From the NCBI GenBank assembly GCA_030685015.1, contig JAUXWS010000064.1, positions 1 to 64,000 of the forward strand: a DNA stretch of 64,000 nucleotides. Direction: 5' to 3'. Each line of letters starts with the position of its first letter. Positions within the stretch are counted from its first letter, which is position 1. A program made the position numbers and the translations under genes. This document shows, piece by piece, positions 35,621 through 44,738 of the stretch. The notes beneath the pieces are model-generated. The model saw nothing but the letters and a program-made list of their open reading frames with translations, was not told where the DNA came from and ran no database searches. Source of the stretch: a bacterium (GTDB lineage: Bacteria > CAIWAD01).

Positions 35621-35641
35621 CCGGGATCAATCCGTCCTCAC

Positions 35642-35675
35642 GGCGGGGGCCGGCGGCGCCGGTCCCCGCCCTTTC
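35642..35675 (+). terminator. Strong hairpin after the repeat-protein gene
   Basis: A 13-bp stem (left arm 35642-35654, right arm 35658-35670, one G-T pair, loop GGC) is followed by CTTTC. The stem is strong and the T run weak. It would end most transcripts from the repeat gene, possibly letting some read on into 35713. Confidence 0.6.
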
Positions 35676-35712
35676 GACCTGAAGCGGGCCATCCAAGCAG
35701 CGCGGGAATCTT

Positions 35713-38259
35713 GTGAAGCCTCAGGCCGGACGAGCATCGGTCCTACTCCTCGCCCTCGTGGGCGACCTGCTGGTCTGTCTGGCTCTTTTGATCGCCAGCG
35801 GCTTGGCGCCGCCCCTCCTGGCCGGGCCCGGCGCGCTGCTGGCCGCCCTCTCGTATGCGCTGGGCCTGCCCCTTCTCTGCAGCGCCCAGCCCTCCAGCCG
35901 CCTCTCCTGGCGTCTCCTCCTGCTCCTGCCCCTGCCCCTGCTGGCCGTCGCGGCGCCGTTGCCGGCCGGGTCCGCCCTGCTGTGGTTGGGCCTGGTCCTG
36001 CTGCGGTGCTGGGGGAAGACGGAGCGCCTGCGCCTCCTCTCCCGGCTGGCCCTGCTCGGCACGGTGGCGAGCATCCTCATCGCCCTGCCGCCCACCTGGT
36101 GGCTCTTCGAGTGGATGGCCCAGGCCCAGTCCGCCCTGCTGGCCTGGCTCGCCGGCCGCCCGCTTCGCCTGGGCGAGGGACCCTTGCTGCACTTGCCCCT
36201 CTTCTTCCTGCTGCGGGGCGCGGCCGCTTGGCGCGGCGACGGCTCCCCCCGCCGCCTGACGGGGGCCCTGGCCGGCTTTCTGCTGCAGACACTCGTCGTC
36301 AGCCAAGGCTGGCGGTTGGGCTGGCTGGACGCCCAGGCCCTCCAGACCTGGCTGCCCCTCGGCCTGTTCCCGCTCTACTTCCTGATGGACGAGAGCGCCG
36401 CGCGGATGGGGTCGCCGGCGGCGGGGGCGGGCGGCCGCCCTCTCCACCGCTGGTCGCCCCTCCCGCCCCTGCTCGCCGCCCTGCTGCTGGCCCTCTGCCT
36501 GGCACCGCCCCCGGCGCGTCTGGACGGCCTGGAGGTCGGCCTGCGCCGGGAGGGGCTCTGGTCGGGTGAGCGGCCCATCGGCGAGGACGGCGCCAGTCCC
36601 CGCCTGGGCGGTTTCATCGCCGTGCTGGAGGCCTGGGGCGCCCGGGTCGGCGTCCACGACGATGAGACGCTGCGCCAGGGACCGCCCGGCCGCGTCCTCT
36701 TCCTCGTGCAGCCGGACCAGCCGCTGGACGATGAGCTGCGCCGCTCGCTGCGCGCCTGGATGGAGGGGGGCGGCGTCCTGGTGGCGGTGGGGGAGCACAC
36801 CCATGTCCACGGCATTGGAGAAGGGCTGGGCAGCCTGCTGGCGGATTACCACATCCGCCTGCGGGACGACTGCGCCATTCCCAGCTTGAACGGCTGGCTG
36901 TGGAGCCACAACCTGCGCTTCCTCCACGCGCCGGCCACAACCGGCCTGCGGGACAGCCAGCATCTGGGCGTCAGCATCGGAGCCAGCCTGGAACTCGCCT
37001 GGCCCGCCCAGCCCCTCGTCACGGGCAGCCTGGCCTTCGCCGACGCGGGCAAGGCGGACAATCCGCGGGGCCGCATGGGCAACACCCGGCCCGATGCCGG
37101 GGAACGCCTGGGCGCGGTGCCTCTCATCGCCGCGGAGCAGGTGGGTCGAGGCTTGCTGGTCGTGCTGGGGGACAAGTCGCCCCTGATGAGCCTGAACAAT
37201 CCCCTCGTCTGGCCCTTCTACCTCAACCTGGCTGGCCGCCAGGCGGAGCGGCAGCCCTGGCGGGACAATCCCTTCCTCCTGGGCGGACTGGCTCTTCTGC
37301 TGGCCGGCGGCCTCCTGCCCTTCCTGCGGGCCGCCCCCTCGCGCCGTGAAGCCCTGGTGGCGACGCTGCTGGCAGCCGCCCTCTGGTGGCCGCTGCGTCT
37401 CCCCGGATTGCCGCCGCCCGCCCCCGGGACACGGGGGGATCTGGTCTGGATCGACAGCAGCCACCAGCCCAACTGGATCCATCCGCCGGATCACGACTGG
37501 AGCGCCCGCGCCCTGGTGGAGGCCAGCCACCGCTCAGGCGCGCTGCCCCTGAACCTGCCCCTGCTGGACGAGGAGCTGCTGGCCGGCGGCCGCGCCCTCC
37601 TGCTGGCCGGTCCGGCCCGCGCCTGGAGCAAGCGTGAGATCGCCCTGCTCCGGCGCTACGTGGAGAAGGGCGGCCGCCTGGTCGTGGCCGCCGACGGGCG
37701 ACGCCGCGCGCCGCTCGGCGAGCTGCTGGCCGAATTCGGCCTGGCCCTGGACGAGGTGCCCCTGGGTGCGGCGCCGGAGGTGGTGGACGGCGCGGGGCGC
37801 CCGCTGGGCTTCACCTTCTGGGAGGCTTGGCCCCTGCTCGATCTGGCGGGCGGGGCCGACACCCTGGCCTCCTGCTGGGGTCTGCCCCTCGCCCTTAAGC
37901 GGGGCGTGGGCGAGGGCCAGGTCATCGTGGTGGGGGACGAACGACTCTTCAGCCGCTGGTCCTTGGAGGGTCCCTCCCGATCGGGGACCTGGCGCAGCAC
38001 GGCCTCGCGCTTCCGCAACCAGGCGCCCCTCCTGCCTCGCATCCAGCCCACGCCGGAGAAGATCCGCTTCCTGCAGTCCCTCGCCCCGGGCGCCACAACA
38101 ACCCCGGCCATAGCGGCCGGACCGCCCCGCGGCGCACCGGCGGCCACGGCCGGCCTGGATGAGCCGGGATTGCGGCGGCGCTGGGCGCTGGCCCTGCTGG
38201 GCTGCGTCGAGGATCAGCGACCGCCCTTGACGCGCAGGGAGCCGGGAGGGGCGCCGTGA
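35713..38259 (+). CDS. Polytopic membrane protein with two amidotransferase-like domains (paralog A)
   Basis: 848 residues from GTG 35713. Nine or ten membrane helices fill residues 1-270. A soluble domain (about 290-510) has a GVLVAVGEHTHVHG core (Glu361 to Gly367) and GRGLLVVLGDKSPL. Two further helices (520-570) are followed by a second similar domain (575-790; GGRLVVAADGRR, GVGEGQVIVVGDERLF). The soluble parts look like DUF4350/class I glutamine-amidotransferase-like folds, but no catalytic Cys is seen. It has the same layout as the next gene and overlaps it by four bases. Function unknown. Confidence 0.7.
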   Translation: MKPQAGRASVLLLALVGDLLVCLALLIASGLAPPLLAGPGALLAALSYALGLPLLCSAQPSSRLSWRLLLLLPLPLLAVAAPLPAGSALLWLGLVLLRCWGKTERLRLLSRLALLGTVASILIALPPTWWLFEWMAQAQSALLAWLAGRPLRLGEGPLLHLPLFFLLRGAAAWRGDGSPRRLTGALAGFLLQTLVVSQGWRLGWLDAQALQTWLPLGLFPLYFLMDESAARMGSPAAGAGGRPLHRWSPLPPLLAALLLALCLAPPPARLDGLEVGLRREGLWSGERPIGEDGASPRLGGFIAVLEAWGARVGVHDDETLRQGPPGRVLFLVQPDQPLDDELRRSLRAWMEGGGVLVAVGEHTHVHGIGEGLGSLLADYHIRLRDDCAIPSLNGWLWSHNLRFLHAPATTGLRDSQHLGVSIGASLELAWPAQPLVTGSLAFADAGKADNPRGRMGNTRPDAGERLGAVPLIAAEQVGRGLLVVLGDKSPLMSLNNPLVWPFYLNLAGRQAERQPWRDNPFLLGGLALLLAGGLLPFLRAAPSRREALVATLLAAALWWPLRLPGLPPPAPGTRGDLVWIDSSHQPNWIHPPDHDWSARALVEASHRSGALPLNLPLLDEELLAGGRALLLAGPARAWSKREIALLRRYVEKGGRLVVAADGRRRAPLGELLAEFGLALDEVPLGAAPEVVDGAGRPLGFTFWEAWPLLDLAGGADTLASCWGLPLALKRGVGEGQVIVVGDERLFSRWSLEGPSRSGTWRSTASRFRNQAPLLPRIQPTPEKIRFLQSLAPGATTTPAIAAGPPRGAPAATAGLDEPGLRRRWALALLGCVEDQRPPLTRREPGGAP

Positions 38260-40733
38260 ACCCTGCATCTTTCATGTATCGCCGCCATGCCGATTACCTG
38301 GCGCTGGGCAGCGTGCTGCTCTGCCAGCCCCTTCTCACCCTTCCACCCGGTTCCCGCCCCGCCGGCTGGCTGGCGCTCTTGGCGGCCTGGACGCTGGGCT
38401 GGGTGGGCGGGACGAAGCCCGCCGACGGACGCCTGGCCTGGCTGGCGCAGGCGGTGGCGGCCACGGGGCTGACCCTGCTGCTGCCGGAGGCCTGGCGGCC
38501 CGGCCTCTTCCTGCTGGCGGCGGCGGGGCTGGCCGGCGCGGTCGGCGCCCGCGGGACGGGACTGGCCACGGCCGGGCGGAGGGCGGGGACGCTCTTCCTC
38601 CTGGGCAGCCTGCTGTCCGGCGGCGCGGTGAAAGCCCTGGCCATGGTGGAGAGCTGGCCGCCCGCGGGCTGGGCGGCCCTGGGCCTGGGCCGTCTGGCCG
38701 GACTGGCCGTCGCGCTGGTGGACGGCCATCTGGTGCTGGGCACGCCGCTGGAGCACATGCCCTTCTCCCTGGCGCCCGAATGGACGGGCCTGCTGGTGCA
38801 GGCCCTGCTGGGCGCCCTCGCCCTGCTTTGGTGGCGCGGCCGCTGGCGGCGCTTGCCCCACCTGCTCCTGGTCCTCCTCCTTACGCAGCTCTGGCTGGGC
38901 GGCGTCTTCCTCTTCTTGTGCCAGACGGGGGCGGCCCTTGACTTCTATGAGCTGCCCTGGCAGCCGCTGCTCTGGCTGGGCGCCGGCTTGCCCGGCCTTT
39001 GGCTGGCCCTGCGCCTCCTGCCGGAGGTGCCGGTCGCCGTCCCTCCGGCGCCCGTGGCTGGACGCCCGCTGGATCTGGCGCTGATGACGGGGGGCCTGGC
39101 CCTGCTCCTGGCCGGCCTGCTGGGGCAGGACGGGGGAGAAGCCAAGGCGGGCCGCCTGCTCATCGACGACGGGCACAGCGACTGGGAATGGGTGGAGACG
39201 CCCATGAGCCCGGATGTCTTCGGCAGCAAGACCACCTACAACTATCACGGCCTGGGGCGCCTGCTCAGCCAGTATTACGACCTGGCCGTGACCCGCGACC
39301 CCCTGACGCCCACGGCGCTGGCCGAGGTGGACCTGCTGGTGTTGAAGACCCCCACCCGGCCCTACGAGCCCGGGGAGATCGCGGCCATCCTCGCCTTCGT
39401 GCGCCAGGGCGGCGGCCTCTACCTCATCAGCGACCATACCAATGTCTTCGGCATGAGCACGTGGCTCAACCAAGTGGCGGAACCCCTGGGGCTGGGCTTC
39501 AAGTCCGACGCCGTCTTCGCCCTGCGCTCCCGCGCCGACCAGGTCTGGCGGGCGGAGGGGGTCCTGCCCCATCCCGCCGCCGCCGGATTGAAGGACTACC
39601 GCTTCCTCACCAGCTGCTCCATCCGTCCCGGCTGGCGGGCCGAGGTCGTGATGGCAGGAGCCGAGGCGGGGGCCACCCTCGTCTGCTACCACGAGAGCAA
39701 CTTCTTCAACCCCCATCCCCCCCGCAGCGAGTACCGCTTCGGCAGCCTGGTGCAGGCGGCGGCGGTCAAGGTGGGGCGGGGCCGCGTGCTGGGCTTCACC
39801 GACAGCACCACCTATTCCAACTTCGCCATGTTCTGGCCGGGGCGCCTGGAGCAGGTGCTGGCCGCCCTGGCCTGGCTGAACCATCGCAATGCCGTGCTGC
39901 CCTGGACCTGGCTGGCCCTGGGCGGGGGCCTGCTCCTGCTCGCCGGCGTCATCCTGCGACGCCCGCCGCGGGCCGGCGACTGGGTGCTGCCCGCCCTGGG
40001 GGCAGGCCTCCTCGTGCTGCCCCTCCTGCGTCTCCAGCAGGCGGCGGCCCATCCCGCCCCCGTCGCGCGGCACCTCCATCCGGCCGCCAGCGTCGACCAA
40101 GGGCTCTCCCAGGCCACCTTTCCCCTGCGGGCCAAGCCGGATCCCCAGGACCCGCTCAACCTGGAGAGCTTCGTCATCTGGCTGCACCGCTCCGAGCTGC
40201 TGCCCGTCCTCACGGACAGGCAGGTGCCGGAGCACTCCCGCCTGCACATCCTGGTCAACCCGCGCTCCGCCCCGGACCAGGAGTACCAGGCGCGACTGGA
40301 TGCCTTCCTGGCGGGGGGCGGCCGCCTGCTCGTGGCCCTGCGTCCTTCCCACTACACGCCCGGCCTCAACGCCTGGCTGGCCCGGCATGGGATGGGCTTT
40401 GGCTCCCGCCTGGTGCAGAACCAGGCCGTTTTCCTGGCCGGCGCGCCCGATTCCGTCTGGGTGGACGAGGCCCTCTCCGTCACCGGTGGACGACCCTTCG
40501 TCCAGGACCGTCTGGGTCAGGCCCTGGCCGCCGAACAGGCGGTGGGCGACGGCCTGCTTGTCGTCTCGGGCCTGGCCGACTGTTTCGCCAACCGCTGCCT
40601 GGGTTCCTATGACTCCGTGCCGGCCGGCCCCGCCCTGGGCTGGCTGCGCCTCTACTATCGCCATGTGGGGCTGGTCCTCGCCGCCGACACGGTGGGCGTG
40701 GCCGAGACCGGCTTCCGCGACCACGCCCAGTAG
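38256..40733 (+). CDS. Polytopic membrane protein with two amidotransferase-like domains (paralog B)
   Basis: 825 residues. About ten helices in the first 300 residues, a soluble domain (305-545) with GGGLYLISDHTNVFGMSTWLN (Asp393 opposite Glu361 of the neighbour) and GRGRVLGFTDSTTYSNFAMF, a pair of helices (about 550-600), then a second domain (620-800; AFLAGGGRLLVALRPSH, GDGLLVVSGLADCF). Layout and DHTNVxG/EHTHVHG motif show it is a paralog of the gene upstream. The pair may form a complex. No catalytic role can be read; a surface-polymer or secretion-linked role is only a guess. Confidence 0.7.
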   Translation: MNPASFMYRRHADYLALGSVLLCQPLLTLPPGSRPAGWLALLAAWTLGWVGGTKPADGRLAWLAQAVAATGLTLLLPEAWRPGLFLLAAAGLAGAVGARGTGLATAGRRAGTLFLLGSLLSGGAVKALAMVESWPPAGWAALGLGRLAGLAVALVDGHLVLGTPLEHMPFSLAPEWTGLLVQALLGALALLWWRGRWRRLPHLLLVLLLTQLWLGGVFLFLCQTGAALDFYELPWQPLLWLGAGLPGLWLALRLLPEVPVAVPPAPVAGRPLDLALMTGGLALLLAGLLGQDGGEAKAGRLLIDDGHSDWEWVETPMSPDVFGSKTTYNYHGLGRLLSQYYDLAVTRDPLTPTALAEVDLLVLKTPTRPYEPGEIAAILAFVRQGGGLYLISDHTNVFGMSTWLNQVAEPLGLGFKSDAVFALRSRADQVWRAEGVLPHPAAAGLKDYRFLTSCSIRPGWRAEVVMAGAEAGATLVCYHESNFFNPHPPRSEYRFGSLVQAAAVKVGRGRVLGFTDSTTYSNFAMFWPGRLEQVLAALAWLNHRNAVLPWTWLALGGGLLLLAGVILRRPPRAGDWVLPALGAGLLVLPLLRLQQAAAHPAPVARHLHPAASVDQGLSQATFPLRAKPDPQDPLNLESFVIWLHRSELLPVLTDRQVPEHSRLHILVNPRSAPDQEYQARLDAFLAGGGRLLVALRPSHYTPGLNAWLARHGMGFGSRLVQNQAVFLAGAPDSVWVDEALSVTGGRPFVQDRLGQALAAEQAVGDGLLVVSGLADCFANRCLGSYDSVPAGPALGWLRLYYRHVGLVLAADTVGVAETGFRDHAQ

Positions 40734-40783
40734 GCCGGCCCTCCGCCCGCCCGCGTGCCATATTGCGGCAAAGGGAGGGATGG

Positions 40784-41623
40784 ATGCGGGCCTTGCTCAC
40801 CGACCTGGACGGAACCCTGCGCGACGGCGCCGCGGGCGTGCCCGCCGCCAACTGGGAAGCGCTGCGGCGCCTGGGCCGACACGGCGTGACGCGGGTGGTG
40901 GCCACCGGCCGCAGCCTTCACCATGTGGAGCGGGTGCTGGAGCGGGAGGCGCCCGTGGACTGGGTCATTTTCGCCTCGGGGGCCGGCTGGCGCCGCTGGC
41001 CCGACGGTCCCTGCCGGGCGCTGCCGGGCCTCTCCCCGCGGCGGGCCGCCGAATTGGGCGTCTGGCTGGACGGCCTGGGTCTCAGCTACAGCCTGCACGA
41101 TCCGGTTCCCGCCAGCCACTGCTTCCAGTTCCGGGAGGGACGGCTGGACGGCACCGACTTCCGCCTCCGCCTGGAGCGGAACCGCCGCCACGGCCGCCCC
41201 CTCCCCGCCGGACCGCCCGTTCCGGACCTGTGGCCTCGGGGCGCCAGCCAAGCCCTGGTCATCGTGCCGCCGGGCGAGGACTGGCCTGTCCGCCTGGCGG
41301 CGGGCGCTCCCGATCTGCGCCTCCTGCATTCGACCAGCCCCCTCGATGGCCGCAGCCAGTGGATCGAGCTGCAGCCGGCGGGCGTCGGCAAGGGCGCGGC
41401 GGCGGCGACCCTGCTGGCGGAGCTGGGCATCGGGCGGGAGGGCTGCCTGGCCGTGGGCAACGATTTCAACGACCTGGACCTGCTGGAATGGGCGGGGCGC
41501 GCCGCCGTCGTGGGGAACGCGCCGCCCGAGCTGCGCGCCCGGTTCACCACCTGGGCGGCCTGCCCGGAGGGCGGACTGGCGCAGGCGATCGAGGACGGGT
41601 GGTCCCGGGAGGCGGCGGATTGA
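40784..41623 (+). CDS. HAD-superfamily phosphatase, Cof-like
   Basis: 279 residues from ATG 40784 behind AGGGAGG. HAD motif I is DLDGT with Asp7 and Asp9; motif II VVATGRS; motif III/IV GVGKGAAAATLL and CLAVGNDFNDLDLLEWAG. The Cof/MPGP-type cap is between. Substrate unknown; mannosyl-3-phosphoglycerate-like sugars are common in this group. A candidate box CATATTGCGG lies at 40759. It is followed by the GDPD gene in overlap. Confidence 0.85.
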   Translation: MRALLTDLDGTLRDGAAGVPAANWEALRRLGRHGVTRVVATGRSLHHVERVLEREAPVDWVIFASGAGWRRWPDGPCRALPGLSPRRAAELGVWLDGLGLSYSLHDPVPASHCFQFREGRLDGTDFRLRLERNRRHGRPLPAGPPVPDLWPRGASQALVIVPPGEDWPVRLAAGAPDLRLLHSTSPLDGRSQWIELQPAGVGKGAAAATLLAELGIGREGCLAVGNDFNDLDLLEWAGRAAVVGNAPPELRARFTTWAACPEGGLAQAIEDGWSREAAD

Positions 41624-42333
41624 AGATCATCGCCCACCGCGGCGCCTCCGCCCACTTCCCGGAGCAGAGCGGGGCGGCAATCGCGGCCGCCTGGGCCCAG
41701 GGCGCGGACGGCGTCGAGGTGGACCTGCGCCTCACCGCCGACCGCCGCCTCCTGCTCCAGCACGACGCCAGTCTCCTGCGCTGCTGTGGCGACGCCCGGC
41801 GCGTGGCTCAGCTGGATTCCCGCCAACGGCACGGACTCAACGCCTGCCACGGTCGGCCCGACCTGCCCGCCGAGGCTCCCTTGATGGTCGAGGAGTTCCT
41901 GGAGCGGGTGCCGCCCGGCCGTCTGGCCGTGCTGGAATTGAAGGAGGGTCCCGCCCAGGCGGAGGCCCTGGCGCGGGCGCTGGGCCGCCGCCACCGGGAC
42001 ATCTGGCTCATCTCCTTTCACCGGGACACCCTGCGGCATTGCCAGCGGCTTCTGCCCGACCTGCCCATCCTCTGGCTGCGCAAAGGTCGACAGCCGCCCC
42101 TGCCCCGCACCCGCCGGGCATGGATGAGGACGGTGGCCGCGGCGGGCTGGGCCGGGCTGGATCTGGCGGACAGCCTGGTGGACCGGGTCATGGCCGCGGA
42201 ACTGGCCGCCGCCGGGCTGACCCTGGGTGTCTGGACGGTGGACGATCCCCGGCGGGCGAGGGAGTTGGAAGACCTGGGCGTGGCCTGGCTGACCAGCAAC
42301 CGGCCGGGAGAGATTAACAGAAAGTGGCCCTGA
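41620..42333 (+). CDS. Glycerophosphodiester phosphodiesterase family protein
   Basis: 237 residues from TTG 41620, four bases into the previous stop, with GGGAGG upstream. GDPD motifs: IIAHRGASAHFPE (His6, Arg7), GADGVEVDLRLTADRRLLLQHD, LELKEGP, and the end GVWTVDDPRRARELEDLGVAWLTSNRPGE. Splits glycerophosphodiesters to glycerol-3-phosphate and alcohol. No signal peptide, so cytoplasmic. Its stop abuts the photolyase stop with no gap. Confidence 0.9.
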   Translation: MKIIAHRGASAHFPEQSGAAIAAAWAQGADGVEVDLRLTADRRLLLQHDASLLRCCGDARRVAQLDSRQRHGLNACHGRPDLPAEAPLMVEEFLERVPPGRLAVLELKEGPAQAEALARALGRRHRDIWLISFHRDTLRHCQRLLPDLPILWLRKGRQPPLPRTRRAWMRTVAAAGWAGLDLADSLVDRVMAAELAAAGLTLGVWTVDDPRRARELEDLGVAWLTSNRPGEINRKWP

Positions 42334-43713
42334 TCAGGCTCTCCGCCCGCGGAAGACAGCCCAGGCGCCCAGGGCCTCGGCGCGACCGGTGGCGGGATCA
42401 GGATCGGCCAGCGGATAGCCCAGGGCGGCCCGCCGGTCGGCGGGCAGGAGCCAGGCCCGCCGCGCTTGATCGAGGGGCAGGTCGGCCAGCTCCGGCAGCC
42501 AGCGGCGGAGCAGGGCGCCCTCAGGGTCGGCGCGCCGGGCCTGCAGCTCCGGGTTGAAGAGGCGGAACCAGGGCTGGGCGTCCACGCCGCAGCCGGCGCA
42601 CCATTGCCAGTTCATGGCGTTGAGGGCGGCATCCCAATCCACCAGCCACTCGCGGAAGACGGCCAGGCCGTCGGTCCAGGCTTGTCCCATCTGCTTGACC
42701 AGCCAGGTGCCCGCCATCATGCGCAAGCGGTTGTGCATCCAGCCGGTGGCGGCCAGTTGACGCAGCGCGGCGTCCACCACGGGAATGCCGCAGCGGCCTT
42801 CCCGCCAAGCAGCCAGACGCGAGGCCCCGGTTCGGCGCGGGAAATCGCGCCAGGCGGGGGAGAGGGGCTCCCACTCCAGCTCCGGGTGGCGGCTGTGCAG
42901 GGCCAGGGCGTACTCGCGCCAGACCAACTGCCGCTGCAGGGCATCGGCCAAGGGGCGACGGACGGCGTCCCCGGCGGCCTGGACCAGCCCCGCCCAGACC
43001 TGCCGTGCCCCCAGGTCGCCCCGGGCCAGCCAGGGCGAGAGACCGCTGCTGCCGCCGGGCTCCCCCGCCTCCACGCCGGCGCGCTCCCAGGCGACGGGGT
43101 CGGCGGGCCATTCCCGCGCCAGGAAGGCCTCAAGGCCGCGCTGGGCAGCCGCCGCGCCGGGCCTCCAACCGGGGGGCAGGCCCCCGTCGGCGGGAGGCGG
43201 AATCAGGCGCAGGGAAGCGAAGCGGGCCAGGAGGCCGGGATCCGGTCCGCGCAGGATGGGGAGGTCGAAGGGCGCCGGTACCACCACCCGGGCCAGGAAG
43301 CGGCGGTGGAAGGCGCTGAAGGAGCGGGGCAGCGCTTCCTCGGGCGGGAGCCAGGCGGAGAGGGGCAGCAGGCCGCGGCCATGGCGCACCACGGGCAGTC
43401 CGGCCGCGCCCAGGCGCAGCGCCAGCGCATCTTCCCGCCGGCCGGGACCGGCGTCGAGGTGGATCTCGCGCAGGCCGGCCGCGGTCAGCCGGCGCAGGAT
43501 CCCGTCATCCAGATGCGCGGCGTCCAACACAGGGACGCCCGCCTTGGCCAGGTGGGCGGCCAGTTCGGCCAGGGACCGCCGCCGCCAGGCGGCGGCGCGC
43601 GGCGGCAGGGGCGGATCCGCCTCCACCGCCACCCAGGCCGCCGCGCCATGGGCGGCGTGGAGGGCTGGATTGTCGTGCCGGCGCAGGCATTCCGTCAACC
43701 AGACCAGGACCAT
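42334..43713 (-). CDS. phr: Deoxyribodipyrimidine photolyase
   Basis: 459 residues. The N-terminal alpha/beta domain (VWLTECLRRHDNPALHAA) differs from the usual FRxDLRxxDN; the FAD domain is typical: GIPVVDAALRQLAATGWMHNRLRMM, WLVDWDAALNAMNWQWCAGCGVDAQPWFRLFNP. It repairs cyclobutane dimers with light. It is divergent from the TIGR01777 epimerase; photolyase, TIGR01777 epimerase and SRPBCC genes often cluster. The antenna site cannot be told. Confidence 0.92.
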   Translation of the reverse strand: MVLVWLTECLRRHDNPALHAAHGAAAWVAVEADPPLPPRAAAWRRRSLAELAAHLAKAGVPVLDAAHLDDGILRRLTAAGLREIHLDAGPGRREDALALRLGAAGLPVVRHGRGLLPLSAWLPPEEALPRSFSAFHRRFLARVVVPAPFDLPILRGPDPGLLARFASLRLIPPPADGGLPPGWRPGAAAAQRGLEAFLAREWPADPVAWERAGVEAGEPGGSSGLSPWLARGDLGARQVWAGLVQAAGDAVRRPLADALQRQLVWREYALALHSRHPELEWEPLSPAWRDFPRRTGASRLAAWREGRCGIPVVDAALRQLAATGWMHNRLRMMAGTWLVKQMGQAWTDGLAVFREWLVDWDAALNAMNWQWCAGCGVDAQPWFRLFNPELQARRADPEGALLRRWLPELADLPLDQARRAWLLPADRRAALGYPLADPDPATGRAEALGAWAVFRGRRA

Positions 43714-43802
43714 CGTCGCCCCCTCCTGTCAAGCCCTCTTCAGCTTCCTCCCGCCGATGGCAAAGAGGCAATTGGCGGGCGTCCATGGTGCAGGCGGGCA
43801 TC

Positions 43803-43813
43803 CTACCTTGCCC
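43803..43813 (+). promoter_or_regulatory. CTACCTTGCCC box before the epimerase
   Basis: A copy of the recurrent CTAYCTTG box 22 bp before ATG 43836, inside the 122-bp region divergent from phr. TAnnTTG matches the FCB -7 pattern; no TTG is found 20 bp before it. Confidence 0.35.
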
Positions 43814-43835
43814 GGGAACTAAGGGGGGCGCCCAC

Positions 43836-44738
43836 ATGCGGATCCTCATCGCCGGTTCCACCGGCCTGCTGGGCCGGGCCCTGGTGGAGCGGCTGACCCG
43901 GCGCGGCCACGAGCTGTGGACCCTGGACCGCCAGCCCGTCGCGCCGCGCGGCCTCGCCTGGCCGGACAGCGTGGCGGCCCTGGCCGACCTGCTGCCGCCC
44001 GGCCTGGAGGGGGTGGTCAACCTGGCGGGCGCGCCCATCCTGCGCTGGCCCTGGACGAGGAACGCCCTGGCCGCCATCCGCGCCTCCCGCGTCGAGCGGA
44101 CCCGGCAGCTGGCCGAAGCCCTGGCCCGCCGCGCCGCCACCGGGGCCAAGCCGCGCCTGTTGAGCGGCTCGGCGGTGGGCATCTACCGCCCGGGCTGGCC
44201 GGCGGTGGACGAGGCGGGTCCGGCGGCGGCGCACTCGGTGGTGGGCCGCCTTTGCCTGGAATGGGAGGCGGCGGCGCAGCCCGCGCGGGAGGCCGGACTG
44301 GCCGTGGCCTGGCTGCGCACCGGGCTGGTGCTGGACCCGGCCGGCGGCCTGCTCGGCCGCCTGCTGCCCGTCTGGCGTCTGGGGCTGGGGGGGCGGGTCG
44401 GCCCGCCCGACTTGCCCTGGAGCTGGATCCATCGCGAGGACTGGCTGCGCGCGGTGGACTTCATCCTCGACGGCGCCCTGGACGGCCCCTTCAACCTGTG
44501 CGCGCCGCGGCCCCTGCCCCAGAGCGAGGCCCTGGCCGAGCTGGGCCGCGTGCTGGGCCGGCCCGGCCGCCTGCCCGTCCCCTCCTGGCTGATCCGCCTG
44601 GCGGGAGGGGCGATGGGCCGCGAGCTGCTCCTGCAGGCCCCCGCCGCGCAACCTGCCCGGCTGCTGGAGAAGGGCTTCACCTTCCAGCACGGCGAACTGG
44701 GACCGGCCCTGGCTGATCTGCTCGGGGTGTCGCCTTGA
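43836..44738 (+). CDS. TIGR01777 family NAD(P)-dependent epimerase
   Basis: 300 residues. Rossmann motif GSTGLLGRALVERL at the start, then VVNLAGAPILRWPWTRNALAAIRASRVERTRQL, LLSGSAVGIYRPGW, WLRTGLVLDPAGGLLGRLLPVWRLGLGGRVG and WSWIHREDWLRAV, all typical of TIGR01777. The DUF1731-like C-terminus (LPVPSWLIRLAGGAMGRELL) is present. It is the YfcH/SulA-like group; the natural substrate is unknown. Stop overlaps the decayed SRPBCC start. Confidence 0.93.
   Translation: MRILIAGSTGLLGRALVERLTRRGHELWTLDRQPVAPRGLAWPDSVAALADLLPPGLEGVVNLAGAPILRWPWTRNALAAIRASRVERTRQLAEALARRAATGAKPRLLSGSAVGIYRPGWPAVDEAGPAAAHSVVGRLCLEWEAAAQPAREAGLAVAWLRTGLVLDPAGGLLGRLLPVWRLGLGGRVGPPDLPWSWIHREDWLRAVDFILDGALDGPFNLCAPRPLPQSEALAELGRVLGRPGRLPVPSWLIRLAGGAMGRELLLQAPAAQPARLLEKGFTFQHGELGPALADLLGVSP

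Noticed and set aside
35713-40733. Exosortase/archaeosortase for the repeat protein
   Set aside because: The helix-rich front was suggestive, but the conserved Cys, Arg and His of exosortases are not found.
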